Source of the DNA: Darksidea phi
Lineage: Eukaryota; Ascomycota; Dothideomycetes; Pleosporales; Lentitheciaceae
DNA: 64,000 bases
NCBI GenBank assembly: GCA_030770425.1
Contig: JASJFT010000007.1
Coordinates: forward strand, 376,245 to 440,244
Direction of reading: 5' to 3'
Made by a program: the position numbers and the translations under genes. The notes below the pieces were generated by a model. The model had not been told where the DNA came from and did no database searches. It worked only from the letters and a program-made list of their open reading frames with translations. Within the stretch, counting starts at the first letter, position 1. Each line of letters begins with the position of its first letter. Positions 1-10,882 of the stretch are shown here, one piece after another.

Positions 1-290
1 ATGATTGGTCTAGTCCGTCCCAACATTAGCTGTGCCACATGTGCCACTAGCCCCGGGGCCCTCTCCCAACCTCGTGGTAGCGACACGGCGCTTGCATCCA
101 TTGACTCCTTCCGCAGCAGGCAGCCGTGGCCCGTCAAGCTAAAACCGTTTGTTTTACCCCCGCCGCGCCGCATTGGTCTTCCCGCACACGCTCATTTTTC
201 AGCAACCTGTACGTGCGACTGCAACTCTACTCTCTCATTGCCCTCCATCCAGCTGTCCGTCGCATCTCTTCGTCTTCGCAGCACACAGCC

Positions 291-2038
291 ATGATTGCAA
301 CGCTTGCTTTGTCCCTTGCTGCGTTGCCCGCGACTTTGGTCATATGGTCTGCAATCTCTCTGAACGCAAACATCAGCAAAGCACGAGCGATAGGGCTACC
401 TATCCTCGTTCGCTACATCACGCCGACGAATCCCTTGTGGATGGCCTTTGGAAGCGACATTGTCCGACTAGCTCGTCGTCTCGGGATCGCTACCGAGAAT
501 TTCGATCGTTTTTACCTCTTCGGCTGGGATGCGAACGAGAGGTATCGAGTGCATGCCGAGCTCGGCGATGCATATACACTCGTGGCGCCTGGGGGTTGTT
601 GGATCTACGTCGCAGATCCAAAAGCTGCCTGGGATATCCTCAAGCGTCCGCGGGACTTTGGCCGCAACGTTGAACAGCTTGCCGTTCTCAACGTCTACGG
701 AAAGAACCTGTCGACTACAGAAGGACATGAGTGGCAGAAGCACCGCAAGGTTACCGCAGCTACATTCACGGAGAGAAACAATGAGCTGGTGTGGCAATCG
801 TCGCTTTCGCAAGGCCATGGAATGCTCCAATACTGGCTTCGGTGCGTTCCGCACTCAATTCGAAGCGTTGCGGACGATTGCAAGACTTTTACCCTCAATG
901 TACTCGCAGCCGCCCTCTTCACAAAGCCATACCCATTTGAAGGGCAGGAAGAGATGAAGAAGCGCCACGCCAGTGTAGAAGACCCATCAGACGACTCTCA
1001 TCAGTACCGCGATTCCTTCTCAAAAATTCTCCGGGGAATCATACTCGTTGCCATTTTCGGCGGTGAAACTCTCAGAACTTCGTCGTGGATGCCGACTTCA
1101 TGGAAGCAGGTGGGCCAAGCGGTGCAAGATTTCCGACTATACGTCTTGAAAATGATCGAAGAAGAGCGGGAGAGTGCCGAGAAGGGCGAATCGACACGCA
1201 AGGATCTTGTGTCGGCCTTGGTGCGCGCCTCGCTCACCCAGCAGAACGATGGCCGCGACATGACCATCACCGAGCAAGACATCATCAGCAACACCTTTGT
1301 GTACGGATTTGCGGGGAATGATACGACCGCAATCTCCCTAGCACATACGATTGTAAACCTGGCCGCGAACCCTGCCACGCAGAAATGGATCAGAGAGGAG
1401 ATTCGGTACTACTGCGACGATGATGACTTCACCAAGTGGCCGTATGCCACTTGGACAAAACTCAAACGCTGCCAGGCTGTAGTGGTAAGCATCAATACTT
1501 CTGGCAAGCTTTCTTAGCTCATTGAATCTAGATGGAAACACTTCGACTCTGCCATCCTCTTGGCTCATCATCCAAGCTGACCAAAGACGCATGCAGTCTA
1601 ACAGTAGGAGGGAATACGTACACGATCCCGCCGCATTCCAATGTCCAAGTCAACTTCTGCGGCCTACACACCAACACCAAAGTCTGGGGGTCGAGCGCCA
1701 TGGCGTGGGATCCCGCCCGTTTCATCACACTGGACGATACACAAGGTGGCAAAGGCATGGAGGCGGAACAACTCCGCGTCTTTCCAGAAGGGGTTTACGT
1801 CCCTTGGTCGCATGGAGAGCGGATCTGTCCTGGCAAACGGTTCTCACAAGTCGAACTTGCGGCTGTCTTGGCTATATTGTTCCGCAAACATGGTGTTGAG
1901 GCTGTGCCGGAGAATGGAGAGTCGGATGAGGACGCGAAGAAGCGAGCGCAGATGGTGTCGTTTGATATACAGATGACGCTTCTGAACGAAATGTATAAGC
2001 CAGAAAGAGTAGGTCTCAAGTGGGTAGAGGTTGAGTAG
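291..2038 (+). CDS. cytochrome P450 monooxygenase
   Basis: A heme-thiolate monooxygenase, probably anchored in the ER; substrate unknown. Two exons, 291-1484 and 1532-2038, are joined by a 47-bp phase-0 intron (GTAAGC...CTAG) and give 566 aa. The ATG at 291 is preferred over the in-frame ATG at 126 because it places a hydrophobic membrane anchor (about residues 1-24) at the N-terminus. Visible P450 signatures are AGNDTT (I-helix oxygen-activation motif), ETLR (K-helix ExxR, right after the intron) and the heme-binding loop PWSHGERICPGKR with its cysteine ligand. The loop has Trp where the family usually has Phe (FxxGxRxCxG). Length is slightly above the usual 500-550 aa. No biosynthetic-cluster backbone gene lies nearby, so no pathway can be assigned. 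Confidence 0.93.
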
Positions 2039-2578
2039 GAAGGGGTATTAATGATCGGTAAACCGCCCTATCTAGGTTGAAGTACCCAGGCAGCCAGACC
2101 TGATTTTCCAAGATACAAGCTAAAGAGGTGTGATACCACCTAGGTATTAGCAATATCAATAACTACATTGGCGACATCGTAGGGAAGGCGCGAAAGGCTC
2201 AAGCGTAATTCAGGAATAAGCATGGTAATTACAGCACGCTTCTGTTTCCCGTTTTTGGCCCAGGTGAGTGTCATATTCTGGTTCCCGTTTTCCTGACTCT
2301 AGCTCCCCAATACAGGTTGGGATCGGACGGTATTAGGTTGCGCTTGTCGGAGATTCAGGCCACGACAACTTAGGGTCTATACACTCCTATACGCGACGTA
2401 GTAGGCGTTTACGATGGAGCGTTGATTCTGAACTGGATTAGACGTTCAGTCTTGGCGGGCGTTTTTAGGTGCGCTCCCAGAATCGTCTAAAATACAGTAT
2501 CGAAGATCAATTTCCGTGCAGCTTCCCCTATCGGTTTCCATTCGAAAAAGGTACTTTAGTTCTACGAAATCACCAACC
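2039..2578. other. intergenic, no gene seen
   Basis: 540 bp downstream of the P450. It is rich in stops on both strands and has no recognisable coding or repeat structure. Confidence 0.5.
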
Positions 2579-3061
2579 TCAAGCATCAGAAGGTTTAGCA
2601 CTACACCAAGGGCATTGGAAATAGCACTCCATCTGTTTTTTCTTGGTATTAGCGTTATTGAGGCACTTGAAGAATTGGTCGCTCGACGCGTCTTCTCTCA
2701 CATCCCATGCGCCAGTGTTGCAATACGCCACCGCATTCCTATCGTTATCCCTACTAGTCCATGATTCCGACCTCAAGGTGAACTGTATCAAGACACCTCT
2801 ATGCTTAGGTGTCACGGCCAACAGTGCCTCAGGTTTGTTTTTCATGCGTAGCCAGTGCCCGTTCCCGGCCTCCGTCCTACCCACGTATCCAATCTGCGAG
2901 CCTTTGACGTCCCATATTGTTATCCCCACCGCGAGTCCTTGCCTGCTTCTGCGCACAGCTGGAACTCATTGACGTGGACGCGGCACCGACCTGGCCTGTC
3001 GGCATAGGGTGCGGTAGGTTTATTTGTTCCCTTAGCGCGAAAGACGATTGAGATTTTCGGT
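2579..3061 (-). pseudogene. frameshifted small cysteine-rich (probably secreted-type) protein remnant
   Basis: Two overlapping minus-strand frames look like one protein. The upstream frame carries CRVHVNEFQLCAEAG and stops at TAA just after a GGGG run (plus strand about 2929-2934). The downstream frame continues with a W/G/Y-rich stretch including SQIGYVGRTEAGNG, WTSRDND, CNTGAWD and a cysteine-containing C-terminus. One extra G in the homopolymer would make the frames continuous, so this is either a pseudogene or a one-base sequencing error. Short length, even cysteine spacing and the lack of a known catalytic domain resemble small secreted proteins of plant-associated Dothideomycetes; that comparison is from general family knowledge. 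No signal peptide or start codon could be fixed upstream. The gene was not identified by name. Confidence 0.4.
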
Positions 3062-3762
3062 TGGGGCAGGCGAGGGTTTTGTAACTCTCGATCGGGATGG
3101 TAGGTTTGATGGTGCTGAGCATGGACCATGACGGAGAGATGGGGGAGCCAACGTAAGTGGTATCTGATGTAGCCGGGTACCGATGCATACGAGAGCATTG
3201 CCACATTCACTGAAAGTTTCGACAGACCTTCGTTCATTGTTGTCCTCGAAGAAGTAGTTTAACGCCAGTAGAGACATATGGTACGATAACTTACGTAGAT
3301 TCTCTGCAAGCTGAGTTGACCGAGGAAGCATGCGAGGTTAAGGAAATGGTCTGCGTGGGTAGAGCCGTGAAGTCGCAATATTTTGTAGTCGCCTTGTTGA
3401 CTGTGGAAAGAGGGCCAAGTTGGCCGCAGAAGCACCAAGATGCGGGCTCGTCGACTACCCCAACAAGAGAGTTGTTGCCTTCCCTACAGGCGGGTTTGTG
3501 GGTGTGGGTGTCAGGCTTGTAGGTTTGGCGACCGGGCTAGTGGTTATGATTGCATTGCCAGTGAAGCTGAAAAAGTATCCCTGGACGACGCTGAGTAGCT
3601 GTGATGTTCCTATTGAGGATTGTTTAGCAGTTGATGAGGGATACCTTGTCACTCTAGTTAGTATCTCAAAAGCACAGACGGTGTTTCCTGTCATTACACT
3701 AATAGAAAAGCAGCGGATGGCTGAAGATGCAACCATGATAGAATCCAGTTGATGTAAGGATG
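3062..3762. other. gene-free interval
   Basis: Short ORFs on both strands overlap and none looks like a protein. The minus-strand frames may hold eroded upstream parts of the cysteine-rich remnant or downstream parts of the threonine-rich repeat ORF, but nothing can be supported. Confidence 0.4.
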
Positions 3763-4081
3763 CTAACCACAGAGCAGCCGATGGTTTGCGATGTTTCGAT
3801 CTTTCATGAGCTTGAAGAGCCAGCCAAGCTGTGTTTCTTCGCATTCGTTCGATGTTGACATTTCAGTGGGTTTAGTATTTGATTTAGTACTTGCCCCAGT
3901 ACCTGTTTGAGCACTTCTTCCAGTCATTTCCTCAACATCTGTCATAGTACCAGCTCCAGTAGTTCTCTCAGCGTCTGTCGTACAACCAGGTTCAGTAGTC
4001 TTCTCATCATCTGTCTTCGTACCTGTCCCAGTTCCTATTTTATCACCAGTCTCTGTATCAACTTTAATGCGTTTGTCCGGT
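3763..4081 (-). pseudogene. threonine-rich repeat-coding fragment
   Basis: A minus-strand frame stays open for about 105 codons with no plausible start (a TAA closes its 5' end near 4081). It is rich in Thr, Gly, Asp and Glu, for example TGTGTKTDDEKTTEPG. Three 36-bp direct repeats (3923-4030) encode 12-residue Thr-rich units in this frame. The tail (QLGWLFKLMKDRNIANH) is non-repetitive. It could be a piece of a cell-wall or secreted Thr-rich protein that lost its start, or a missed exon. No function is assigned. Confidence 0.3.
3923..4030. repeat. 36-bp imperfect direct repeat, 3 copies
   Basis: Units at 3923-3958, 3959-3994 and 3995-4030 align base for base without gaps. They share the core CATCTGTC / CGTCTGTC and a terminal CCA or TCA. 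The period is a multiple of three and keeps the minus-strand Thr-rich frame open. Confidence 0.75.
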
Positions 4082-4362
4082 TGTTATAACCGTTGTCATC
4101 CCTGGCGCAGTTGCCGATCTTGAATCCAAGAAATTCGATGCAACTTACTCAGTTCCGGGGTCTTGCGTCGAATGGCAGGGGAGCTAATTGTAGGCGGTTT
4201 GATTCCGTCCTAGATCAGAGCAATGTCCAGAGTGCCACTGATTGTTGGGAAAATAATTGGGACAACCGTATCTCTTAAATCCTCGGGTCGAGTAGTCGTA
4301 ATCTACTCATCCGACTTCCACCGTACCGTTCCCGTAAGCCTCTCTAAAGACGCTCCAGTCGG

Positions 4363-4479
4363 AAGTGCTGTGAGTACTGTGAGTGCTATGAGTGCTGTGA
4401 GTGCTGTGAGTGCTGTGAGTGCTGTGAGTGCTGTGAGTGCTGTGAGTGCTGTGAGTGCTGTGAGTGCTGCGAGTGGTGT
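4363..4479. repeat. 9-bp minisatellite, unit GAGTGCTGT, about 13 copies
   Basis: Twelve full units start every 9 bp from 4372 (GAGTACTGT, GAGTGCTAT, then mainly GAGTGCTGT, ending GAGTGCTGC, GAGTGGTGT), with one more imperfect unit at 4363. Variants sit at the two ends and the centre is homogeneous, as expected for slippage. The unit has no stop in any frame, so artificial ORFs run through it on both strands. Confidence 0.95.
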
Positions 4480-4628
4480 TTTGATATATTTCATCGATGA
4501 AGTGGTGGAGGTAACAGATACTATCGAAAAAATCAGTACAACATTGCGTCTTGGACCAAAAAAATCCCATGTTACATAGCGGCGGCCGAAGACACTAAGT
4601 GTACCCACCCACATCCCAACATGCCTAT

Positions 4629-6130
4629 CTAATCCTCAACAACATCAATCCCCTCCAATACTGCCCGCGTCCCCTCACCCCCACTCATACCAAAAGTAAT
4701 TCTATTCCCACTTCCCGGCTCGAGATGCAGTAAAATGGGCACCACATCATGATACCCAGCACGGTGGTTCAGCGCCGAGATATTTACAGCCGGCCCATCG
4801 TTCACGGACACGAAAGCTTCACCCTGTGCGCGATTGCTAATGCGGTAGTGGAATTGCACCCATTGCGGTCCACCGAAGCCGGTGACATTTTGGAAGGTTA
4901 TGCGGCTCGAGGGGTAGACTGGGGGAAACTGTTAGCACGCATACGCATATCGAGCTAAAGACCCATTCGAGCGAAATAAGTGGGAAGGAGATAACATACC
5001 ACCATACACCCCTCTCTTGCTCAAACAATGCGCACAATCTCTATCTTCGGCGCGGCCCTCCACCTCCGCAAACTCGGCTTCGTACCTCCTCTTCGCACTC
5101 GGCAGTACCACCTCGCCCGTCTCAACATCCACCTTCCACTGCGCATGATACTCCAACGCGACCTTCCTCCCCGCCGTATCAACGCTCATAGGCAACCAAA
5201 CATAATTGCTGTCCGGCCCGCCCTTCTTATCCCAACTATCGCCCATATAAATATACGTCGTCTTCTTGCTCCCCACGATGGTCAGCTCAAACGTGTTCTG
5301 ACTGTTATACGTTTTCTGCGCCTCGGGCGCGATGCCGTACGGTCCGTTCCAGGCGCCGCCGGCTAGTTTGTCCGTCCAGAACATTTGGTTCGGGTTGCTG
5401 CGGTAGCCGGTTTTGCCGGATACGATGAGGTAGTATATGCCATTTACCTTTACGATGCCGGGGGCCTCGTAGGAACCTTTGGCTAGTACATTGACGCGGG
5501 TGCCGATGCTGCCGTCGCTGTTGATTTTGTTGATCTGCACGTTGTTGTGGTCGGCGCTCGTAAGGAGGTACCATGTGCCGTCGTCGTCGGCGAACATGCC
5601 GGTATCCGAGTACGTGTAAGCGTTTGGCGGGAGAGTGACTTTTGAGCCTGCGACCACGTAGTTATCGTTTATAGTTGTGGATTTGAGGGCTTGCACGTTG
5701 CGGTCTACTTGGCCGTAGAGCCAGAAGGAGTCGTTTGGTTTGGCGAATTTGGGGCGCCACATTTGCTGGATGGGGTTTTGTGGGTTGGCGCAGGGGGTCC
5801 AGTCGAGCAGGTTTTTGGATGTGTACATGTATGGCTGGATATCTGTGCGCTTTATTAGCTATTGGTGGTTTATTGGGAGAGTGGTATGGGGAGGTGTGCG
5901 CTAAAACATATATCGGTTTTCCTACTGTGACTCGTAGCGTGACCAACCCAATAAAACGTATCACCGCGCTTCAACACCATACCACCATGCGCATCGATCT
6001 TGGTATTTGATGTCGACATCCATAGAGCTCCAGGCACAATCCAAGAGTTCGCGGCCAAGGCCACTGCCACAACGGCGTCGAGCACTAATAATGTGAGCAT
6101 TGCGATCGTGTAACGAAGTCGATCCTTCAA
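4629..6130 (-). CDS. GH43 exo-beta-1,3-galactanase-like enzyme with CBM35-type C-terminus
   Basis: Probably a secreted enzyme acting on beta-1,3-galactan side chains of arabinogalactan proteins. Three exons (6130-5926, 5842-5000, 4918-4629; introns of 83 and 81 bp) close to 445 aa. An N-terminal hydrophobic segment ends in AANS and fits a signal peptide; Met11 is an alternative start. The GH43 part shows DAHGGMVLKRGDTFYW in place of the usual Asp-Pro general-base motif, DTGMFADDDGTWYLLTS (likely the pKa-modulating Asp) and SYEAPGIVK (likely the catalytic acid Glu). Lack of the base Asp is a known trait of the GH43 exo-beta-1,3-galactanase group. From about residue 320, YEAEFAEVEG...GPQWVQFHY...AVLEGIDV matches a carbohydrate-binding module of CBM35 type. 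The galactanase specificity is inferred. Confidence 0.85.
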
Positions 6131-6824
6131 TCCTTAGACTAGAGGAGAAGAACGAGCAGGTCGATTGTTAGGTGTTTATACATTTGAAGGTCGGAGTCAG
6201 CCCGGTAGTTCTATGCCCGGTGTGTGTTGTCCCTGGGGCATATATAATGATATATTAGCCTTGGGGACTTTACCCACGAACAACCGGCATTGAATGTAGA
6301 TGACGTGGGGAAGGAGGGTACCTAGTACTTAGATTGATCGGCTGCAACATTTTATTCCTCTTCCCATAGGCAACGTCATTGGAGGTAATTATGTTGACTC
6401 CACCAATCGACTTTAAACATCCCTCATGCTTCGAGATACAAAGGTATTAGTACCAAAGGAAAGCGAGCCAGGGGGCATGGGCTGTCGTTTGGGAGTACTA
6501 ATGTGAAGTTGATGACTGACGTTCATTGAATAAAGCAGAAAAGTGGCCCACGGCCTGTAGATGCTCTAACTAGTGAACAGACGTAACCAAAGCGAATTTC
6601 GTCCCCGCGCAACATCACTTCTCATCTCTTATATACTAGAGATGGAGAAACACGATCATCAAATAGTATAGACGCCGAGGCGATAAAATAGGTCGCCCAC
6701 GTATGCTCAAGCTTCCAAGACTCCATGCAACCATGAGAACCGTAGACAAAAATCTAAGATGAAGAAAAAAACGTAAAAAGGGGGGAATAGAAAGAAGAGC
6801 AAGGTAAATAGAAGACATTGGCCA
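6131..6824. other. intergenic between GH43 start and AlkB-fusion stop
   Basis: It holds the GH43 promoter side. An AT-rich TATATAATGATATATTA tract at about 6241 lies some 110 bp upstream of the GH43 start codon and could serve as a core promoter element. No gene was seen. Confidence 0.4.
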
Positions 6825-9800
6825 TTAGAGCTCCTCCTCCTCCTCACTTTCTTTCTTCGCCTCCTTACCCTTAACAGATTTGTTAATCTTCGGCAGCTCA
6901 GTCCTTAGCTTCTGCAGACTCTTCTTCTTTTTCCACAGGATCTTGTAATACTCTGTCAACTTTGGAAACCTCTGCTCACTCCAACCTTCCCAGTTGTGAA
7001 TCAACTCATCAAGCGCAGGCCACATTCCACAATCACCAATAGAGAATCTACGGCCGGCAATGAATGGCCCGGACCCAAAGGCATGTCGCTCCTCCAACCC
7101 TTCAAGAACGTTGAGGAAGCTCTGCTGGTACGTAGGCACCTCTCTATTATGCCAAAACTTCATCATTGTCGAGATATGTATGAAGAGATCGTATGATTGT
7201 GAGCTGCAGTAGCGGCCGCGATCGTCTTGGTCTATGGGGTTATAGCGATCGAGGTAGAGGATGACGGGAACGGCGAAGACGGTTTCGGTATGATTGACGT
7301 CGTTGTCGCGGAAGCATACTTGGCGGTCGACCTCGTATTGCTTTTCGAGCGCTGGTGCTTCGTAGGCGGTGTGCTCGATCTTTTGCTCGGCGAGGAAGAT
7401 CTTGATCATCTTCGTTTCGACATGGTTGTACGACTCAAAGAGTATGGGTAAGTCTTTGGGCGGTGCATGCAGATGCAGTACATCAAACCCCTCACCGTAC
7501 CACTCGTCCCAGTCGAAGTCGGCATTGTGGTTCTCGCGGCTAAAGGCGCGCACGATGCGCTCTGCTTCCTCTTCATCATCGTTTATGACATCGCAAGCAT
7601 CGCGCTGGTCTTTGGAAGTCGCACCCTGGCCCCAGATGACGCTATTTCGAGCGTTGAGAAATGTCCCAATGTGGCGGAAAGTGAGTGAGATGCGGATACC
7701 ACAGTAGGCAGTCTCCGCCTCACTACGCTCGAATGGAAGACGCTTGTCTGCCATGATACCATGCAGCCACTTTTCATTAGACTTGAGGCCGAGGACGAAC
7801 ATGGAGTTGTGTGGCATGGCGACGCGCTGTGTCTCACGATGCGCTGCCTCGTCGGACTCACTGGACTTGCCAGACTTCTTCTTTCGGAGACGCATCGTTC
7901 GTTGAGCGCCAAAGCTAACGTTCACGATAGAAGAACCTTTTGCGATATCGAGAGTCTTGTCAGAGTGCTCTGAGATGTAGTCATTGCCGGATCGGTAGAG
8001 CTGAATGAGCACATGGTTCAGAGGGTGTCCGACGAGCTTCTCCGCCTGTTTTCGTATGACCTGGACTTTGGGTGAAAAATGCAATAACGGTAAAGTCTGA
8101 TCGGTAGGGTGTCGGTAGACGGGCATGGAGCCATCAGCGCCAAACTCACCCTGACAACATACCAGACGCGGTACTTCTCCCTGTTGGTGCAGCATCCTCT
8201 GCCATCGTACTTCGTTGTAGAGCTGAGTAAATATCAAATCTTTTAGAGGTTTTGATGGGTCGGTGGGGTGGCGCAGTTCGGATGGAAGGAAATCATAAAT
8301 GATGCGAGAATCCCCTTCCGCGATGCGGTCTCCCGGACGTAGTACTGGAAAGTTTGCGAGCGACTGCGGCTTGGATGCTTTTCCCATCTTGGATATCTGC
8401 GAAGTTTGAGTTGATGCGGTATTTGGCTCTTCTGCGGTGCTCTTTGCGGGTGACTTTGGGGGCTGGGGTAACTCTTTAGTTGGGTCTGATTTAGGTGACT
8501 TGGACAACGCTAAGCGGACGTGAGAGGTCGATGACCTGTCCTTGCTCTCAAGATGCGATGAGGACAACGCGGGGTGTGATGCGGACAGTTTGAGTGAATG
8601 TTCAGCTTTCGAAAGGCTTTCACGCAACTTGTCACTACTTCCAGCCTTCGTGATCGACGTAGGGCGCGGGTTGTCAACTGACACTGCTGCCTGGGGAGAC
8701 TTGAGCGGGTGGTCTTGCGATTTTTCAGCTGTGGCTTGACGCCTAGGGGGTTCGCCCTTCTGCTCGCCCTTTTTGCTTGACTCTGGCTTGGACTTCTTTT
8801 CGTCGCCCTTCTTGCTCTTGTCGCCCCGTGACCGCATGCGAATCTTAGATTTAACCAGACTCTGTTTGGCACCAGGCTGCTCGTCACGACTAGAATCTAG
8901 CTTCGCGCCCTGTGCAAGCTTCTCCGCGAATTGTTCGTCGCTTAACTTTGTATCCACTGTGGTGCGGCTGTCGGCGGCTGACGCGTCTGAGGGTCTCCGC
9001 TGTTGGCCGTTGATGGTAATGGCGGGTGGTTCGCTTCCAGGCCCCGGGGTTTCTTTGGGAATGGTTTGGCGTGGGGGTTTCGGTTCGGTCAACCGCATTT
9101 TGTCCACCAAATTCTGGAGCTTCTCTTCACCTCGGCTGTCATCTTGCGAGGTTGACTCTTTTTCGTCCTTCGAAAGATCCCGATTGATGACGTCTGAGCT
9201 GGTGACAATATTGACGTCGAAGAATTCGATCATTCTCTTGAGGGCAATATCATGGCGTGACTGCTTCCGAAAGCCAAGGCAGTCTCCAACGACGTTGATT
9301 CGAATGCCATGCCGCGCGGCATCAATTACTGTTGCTAGCACCGACACGTTTGTGATGCAGCCACATATGTAGAGTTCCGTAACCAGCCGGGTACGCAGGA
9401 TAAGCAAAAGCGAAGTACCCTGGAAAGCGGAGTAATTGGTCGTCTGCACCACGGGGTCGGATGGTTCGATTTTGGGCCGGATAGCTTCGACAAAGTCTGC
9501 GCCGGACGAATTGGGCAGGCATGCCGGCCCAGTCTTTGCTGACTGCCGCAGAAACAGCTCTTCGTCGTCGTCGACTGCTGCTTGAGTCTCTTCGCGTGGA
9601 GCAGTGCGTCTTCGGGCGGAGACCCGTTTCAGGAGATCAAGCGCGCGCTGTTTGTGCTTTGCCGATCTTGACTGGGTTGGCGGAACAAGATCTCGCGGAA
9701 GATCGTCGTCGTCATCCGTGCTGCTCTCGATTCCATCGACTAGTCCGCCTACCACAACCGCATCGCCCTCGCCCGTCGTGGGGTCGTTGGCTAGTCGGTC

Positions 9801-10019
9801 GGCCTCGTAGAGAGTCTTGATCCAGATGACATTGGAGGATTGTTGGCGGAATGTCGGGATGAGGGCGTGGATACGCTCCAGAAATCCACTGCGGGTACCA
9901 ACCGGAAGCTTGCCGTCCGGTTGAATGAAGTCGTTTTGCAGCCCAATTACCAAAAGTGCCTGATGGGTCTGGACGCAGGGTTGGTTTTGCGAGAAGAGTT
10001 CCAGGATGGATAGCGTCAT
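6825..10019 (-). CDS. isochorismatase-AlkB dioxygenase-GST triple-domain fusion
   Basis: A single uninterrupted 1064-aa frame holding three enzyme folds. Residues 15-275 form an isochorismatase-type cysteine hydrolase: the LQNDF Asp (D30) and a nucleophile Cys in GCITN (C221), split by an acidic insertion at about 85-165. Residues 280-560 form a Ser/Lys/Pro-rich, probably disordered linker with basic runs. Residues 570-790 form an AlkB 2-oxoglutarate/Fe(II) dioxygenase: YISEHSD (H685, D687), distal H753 in KWLHG, and R776 and R782 in GIRISLTFR for 2-oxoglutarate. Residues 850-1045 resemble glutathione S-transferase, best in the C-terminal helical part (GPFIAGRRFSIGDCGMWPAL). All key AlkB residues are present, so oxidative demethylation of alkylated nucleic acid or protein is likely. 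The roles of the two flanking domains are unknown. HMCES lies next on the same strand. Confidence 0.92.
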   Translation of the reverse strand: MTLSILELFSQNQPCVQTHQALLVIGLQNDFIQPDGKLPVGTRSGFLERIHALIPTFRQQSSNVIWIKTLYEADRLANDPTTGEGDAVVVGGLVDGIESSTDDDDDLPRDLVPPTQSRSAKHKQRALDLLKRVSARRRTAPREETQAAVDDDEELFLRQSAKTGPACLPNSSGADFVEAIRPKIEPSDPVVQTTNYSAFQGTSLLLILRTRLVTELYICGCITNVSVLATVIDAARHGIRINVVGDCLGFRKQSRHDIALKRMIEFFDVNIVTSSDVINRDLSKDEKESTSQDDSRGEEKLQNLVDKMRLTEPKPPRQTIPKETPGPGSEPPAITINGQQRRPSDASAADSRTTVDTKLSDEQFAEKLAQGAKLDSSRDEQPGAKQSLVKSKIRMRSRGDKSKKGDEKKSKPESSKKGEQKGEPPRRQATAEKSQDHPLKSPQAAVSVDNPRPTSITKAGSSDKLRESLSKAEHSLKLSASHPALSSSHLESKDRSSTSHVRLALSKSPKSDPTKELPQPPKSPAKSTAEEPNTASTQTSQISKMGKASKPQSLANFPVLRPGDRIAEGDSRIIYDFLPSELRHPTDPSKPLKDLIFTQLYNEVRWQRMLHQQGEVPRLVCCQGEFGADGSMPVYRHPTDQTLPLLHFSPKVQVIRKQAEKLVGHPLNHVLIQLYRSGNDYISEHSDKTLDIAKGSSIVNVSFGAQRTMRLRKKKSGKSSESDEAAHRETQRVAMPHNSMFVLGLKSNEKWLHGIMADKRLPFERSEAETAYCGIRISLTFRHIGTFLNARNSVIWGQGATSKDQRDACDVINDDEEEAERIVRAFSRENHNADFDWDEWYGEGFDVLHLHAPPKDLPILFESYNHVETKMIKIFLAEQKIEHTAYEAPALEKQYEVDRQVCFRDNDVNHTETVFAVPVILYLDRYNPIDQDDRGRYCSSQSYDLFIHISTMMKFWHNREVPTYQQSFLNVLEGLEERHAFGSGPFIAGRRFSIGDCGMWPALDELIHNWEGWSEQRFPKLTEYYKILWKKKKSLQKLRTELPKINKSVKGKEAKKESEEEEEL

Positions 10020-10882
10020 GTTGAGAGAAGTGGACGGGAATGGCTTTCAGCGCATCGGATATGCGCACAATCGGCGAAGTAAATTTTGATATGTCGGCGG
10101 AGCATGGAGCGGCGGTGAGACTGTCACGCGAGCGGCAAGGGCAAGAGGCCGCTGAAGAGAGCAGAGGAACAAGGCACAGAGCCAACGCGCGGAGTTTGGT
10201 GGAGCATCACCAGGCGATGCGAGAGCTGTAGCACTGGATAGTCGCTGGAGTGTTGAACAAACGCGGCCGAGGGCGTCGATGGCCAAGCGGATCCAACCCG
10301 TCTTAATACGGCAAAGGCTGCGCAGCGGCAACGGCTGCGGGAGCCATGAGAGTGCGAGACGTGGACAGGGTGGAGGAGCAGTTCTGCGGCTCGGTTAGCA
10401 ACCGGGATTGGTTCAACACCACATAAAGCGTCTAGCAGCGAAACCGTGTTCCATCATAAGCGCAATATTTAGCACCGCATGGCACCTGTGCGTCCAGAAT
10501 CAATTGGAATTGCCGCTGCTTGCAGGGAGCTACCGTCTACATAGTTCCACGCGCGAGTCGCCTACAAAACGCTCAATGGCGCATCCTGGACCAAATACAG
10601 CCACGTTATACGCTGGGCTCTGCGGGAAAATCGAGTCTCGTCCATGACACGCATCGACGACAAGTCACGCTGCGCATCCCTCACGAATCACATCCGGGCT
10701 ATGCAGGGCGCCCCGCAGTCCATCACTTTTGCGCCGCATCCCTCGTCGCTCTCGCCGTCCGTATTTCCCTGCGCAATATCTCGGCGGTTAGCCATGGCAA
10801 GGCCGGGCGAGAGGCCCTTTCACCCCATGAGCTGACGTCGCCGTGCCCGAGTCCGACTGTGTGGATGATTTCACTGCCCGCC
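10020..10882. other. intergenic, no gene seen
   Basis: 863 bp between the AlkB-fusion start and the HMCES stop. ORFs here are short, overlap in several frames and have low-complexity composition. Confidence 0.5.

Noticed and set aside
4363..4479. CRISPR-like array
   Set aside because: No spacers; a uniform 9-bp tandem in a eukaryotic genome.
4223..4614. ORFs on both strands (118, 103 and 87 codons) through the GAGTGCTGT array
   Set aside because: The 9-bp unit lacks stops in every frame, so open frames are expected by chance. Flanks have no coding character.
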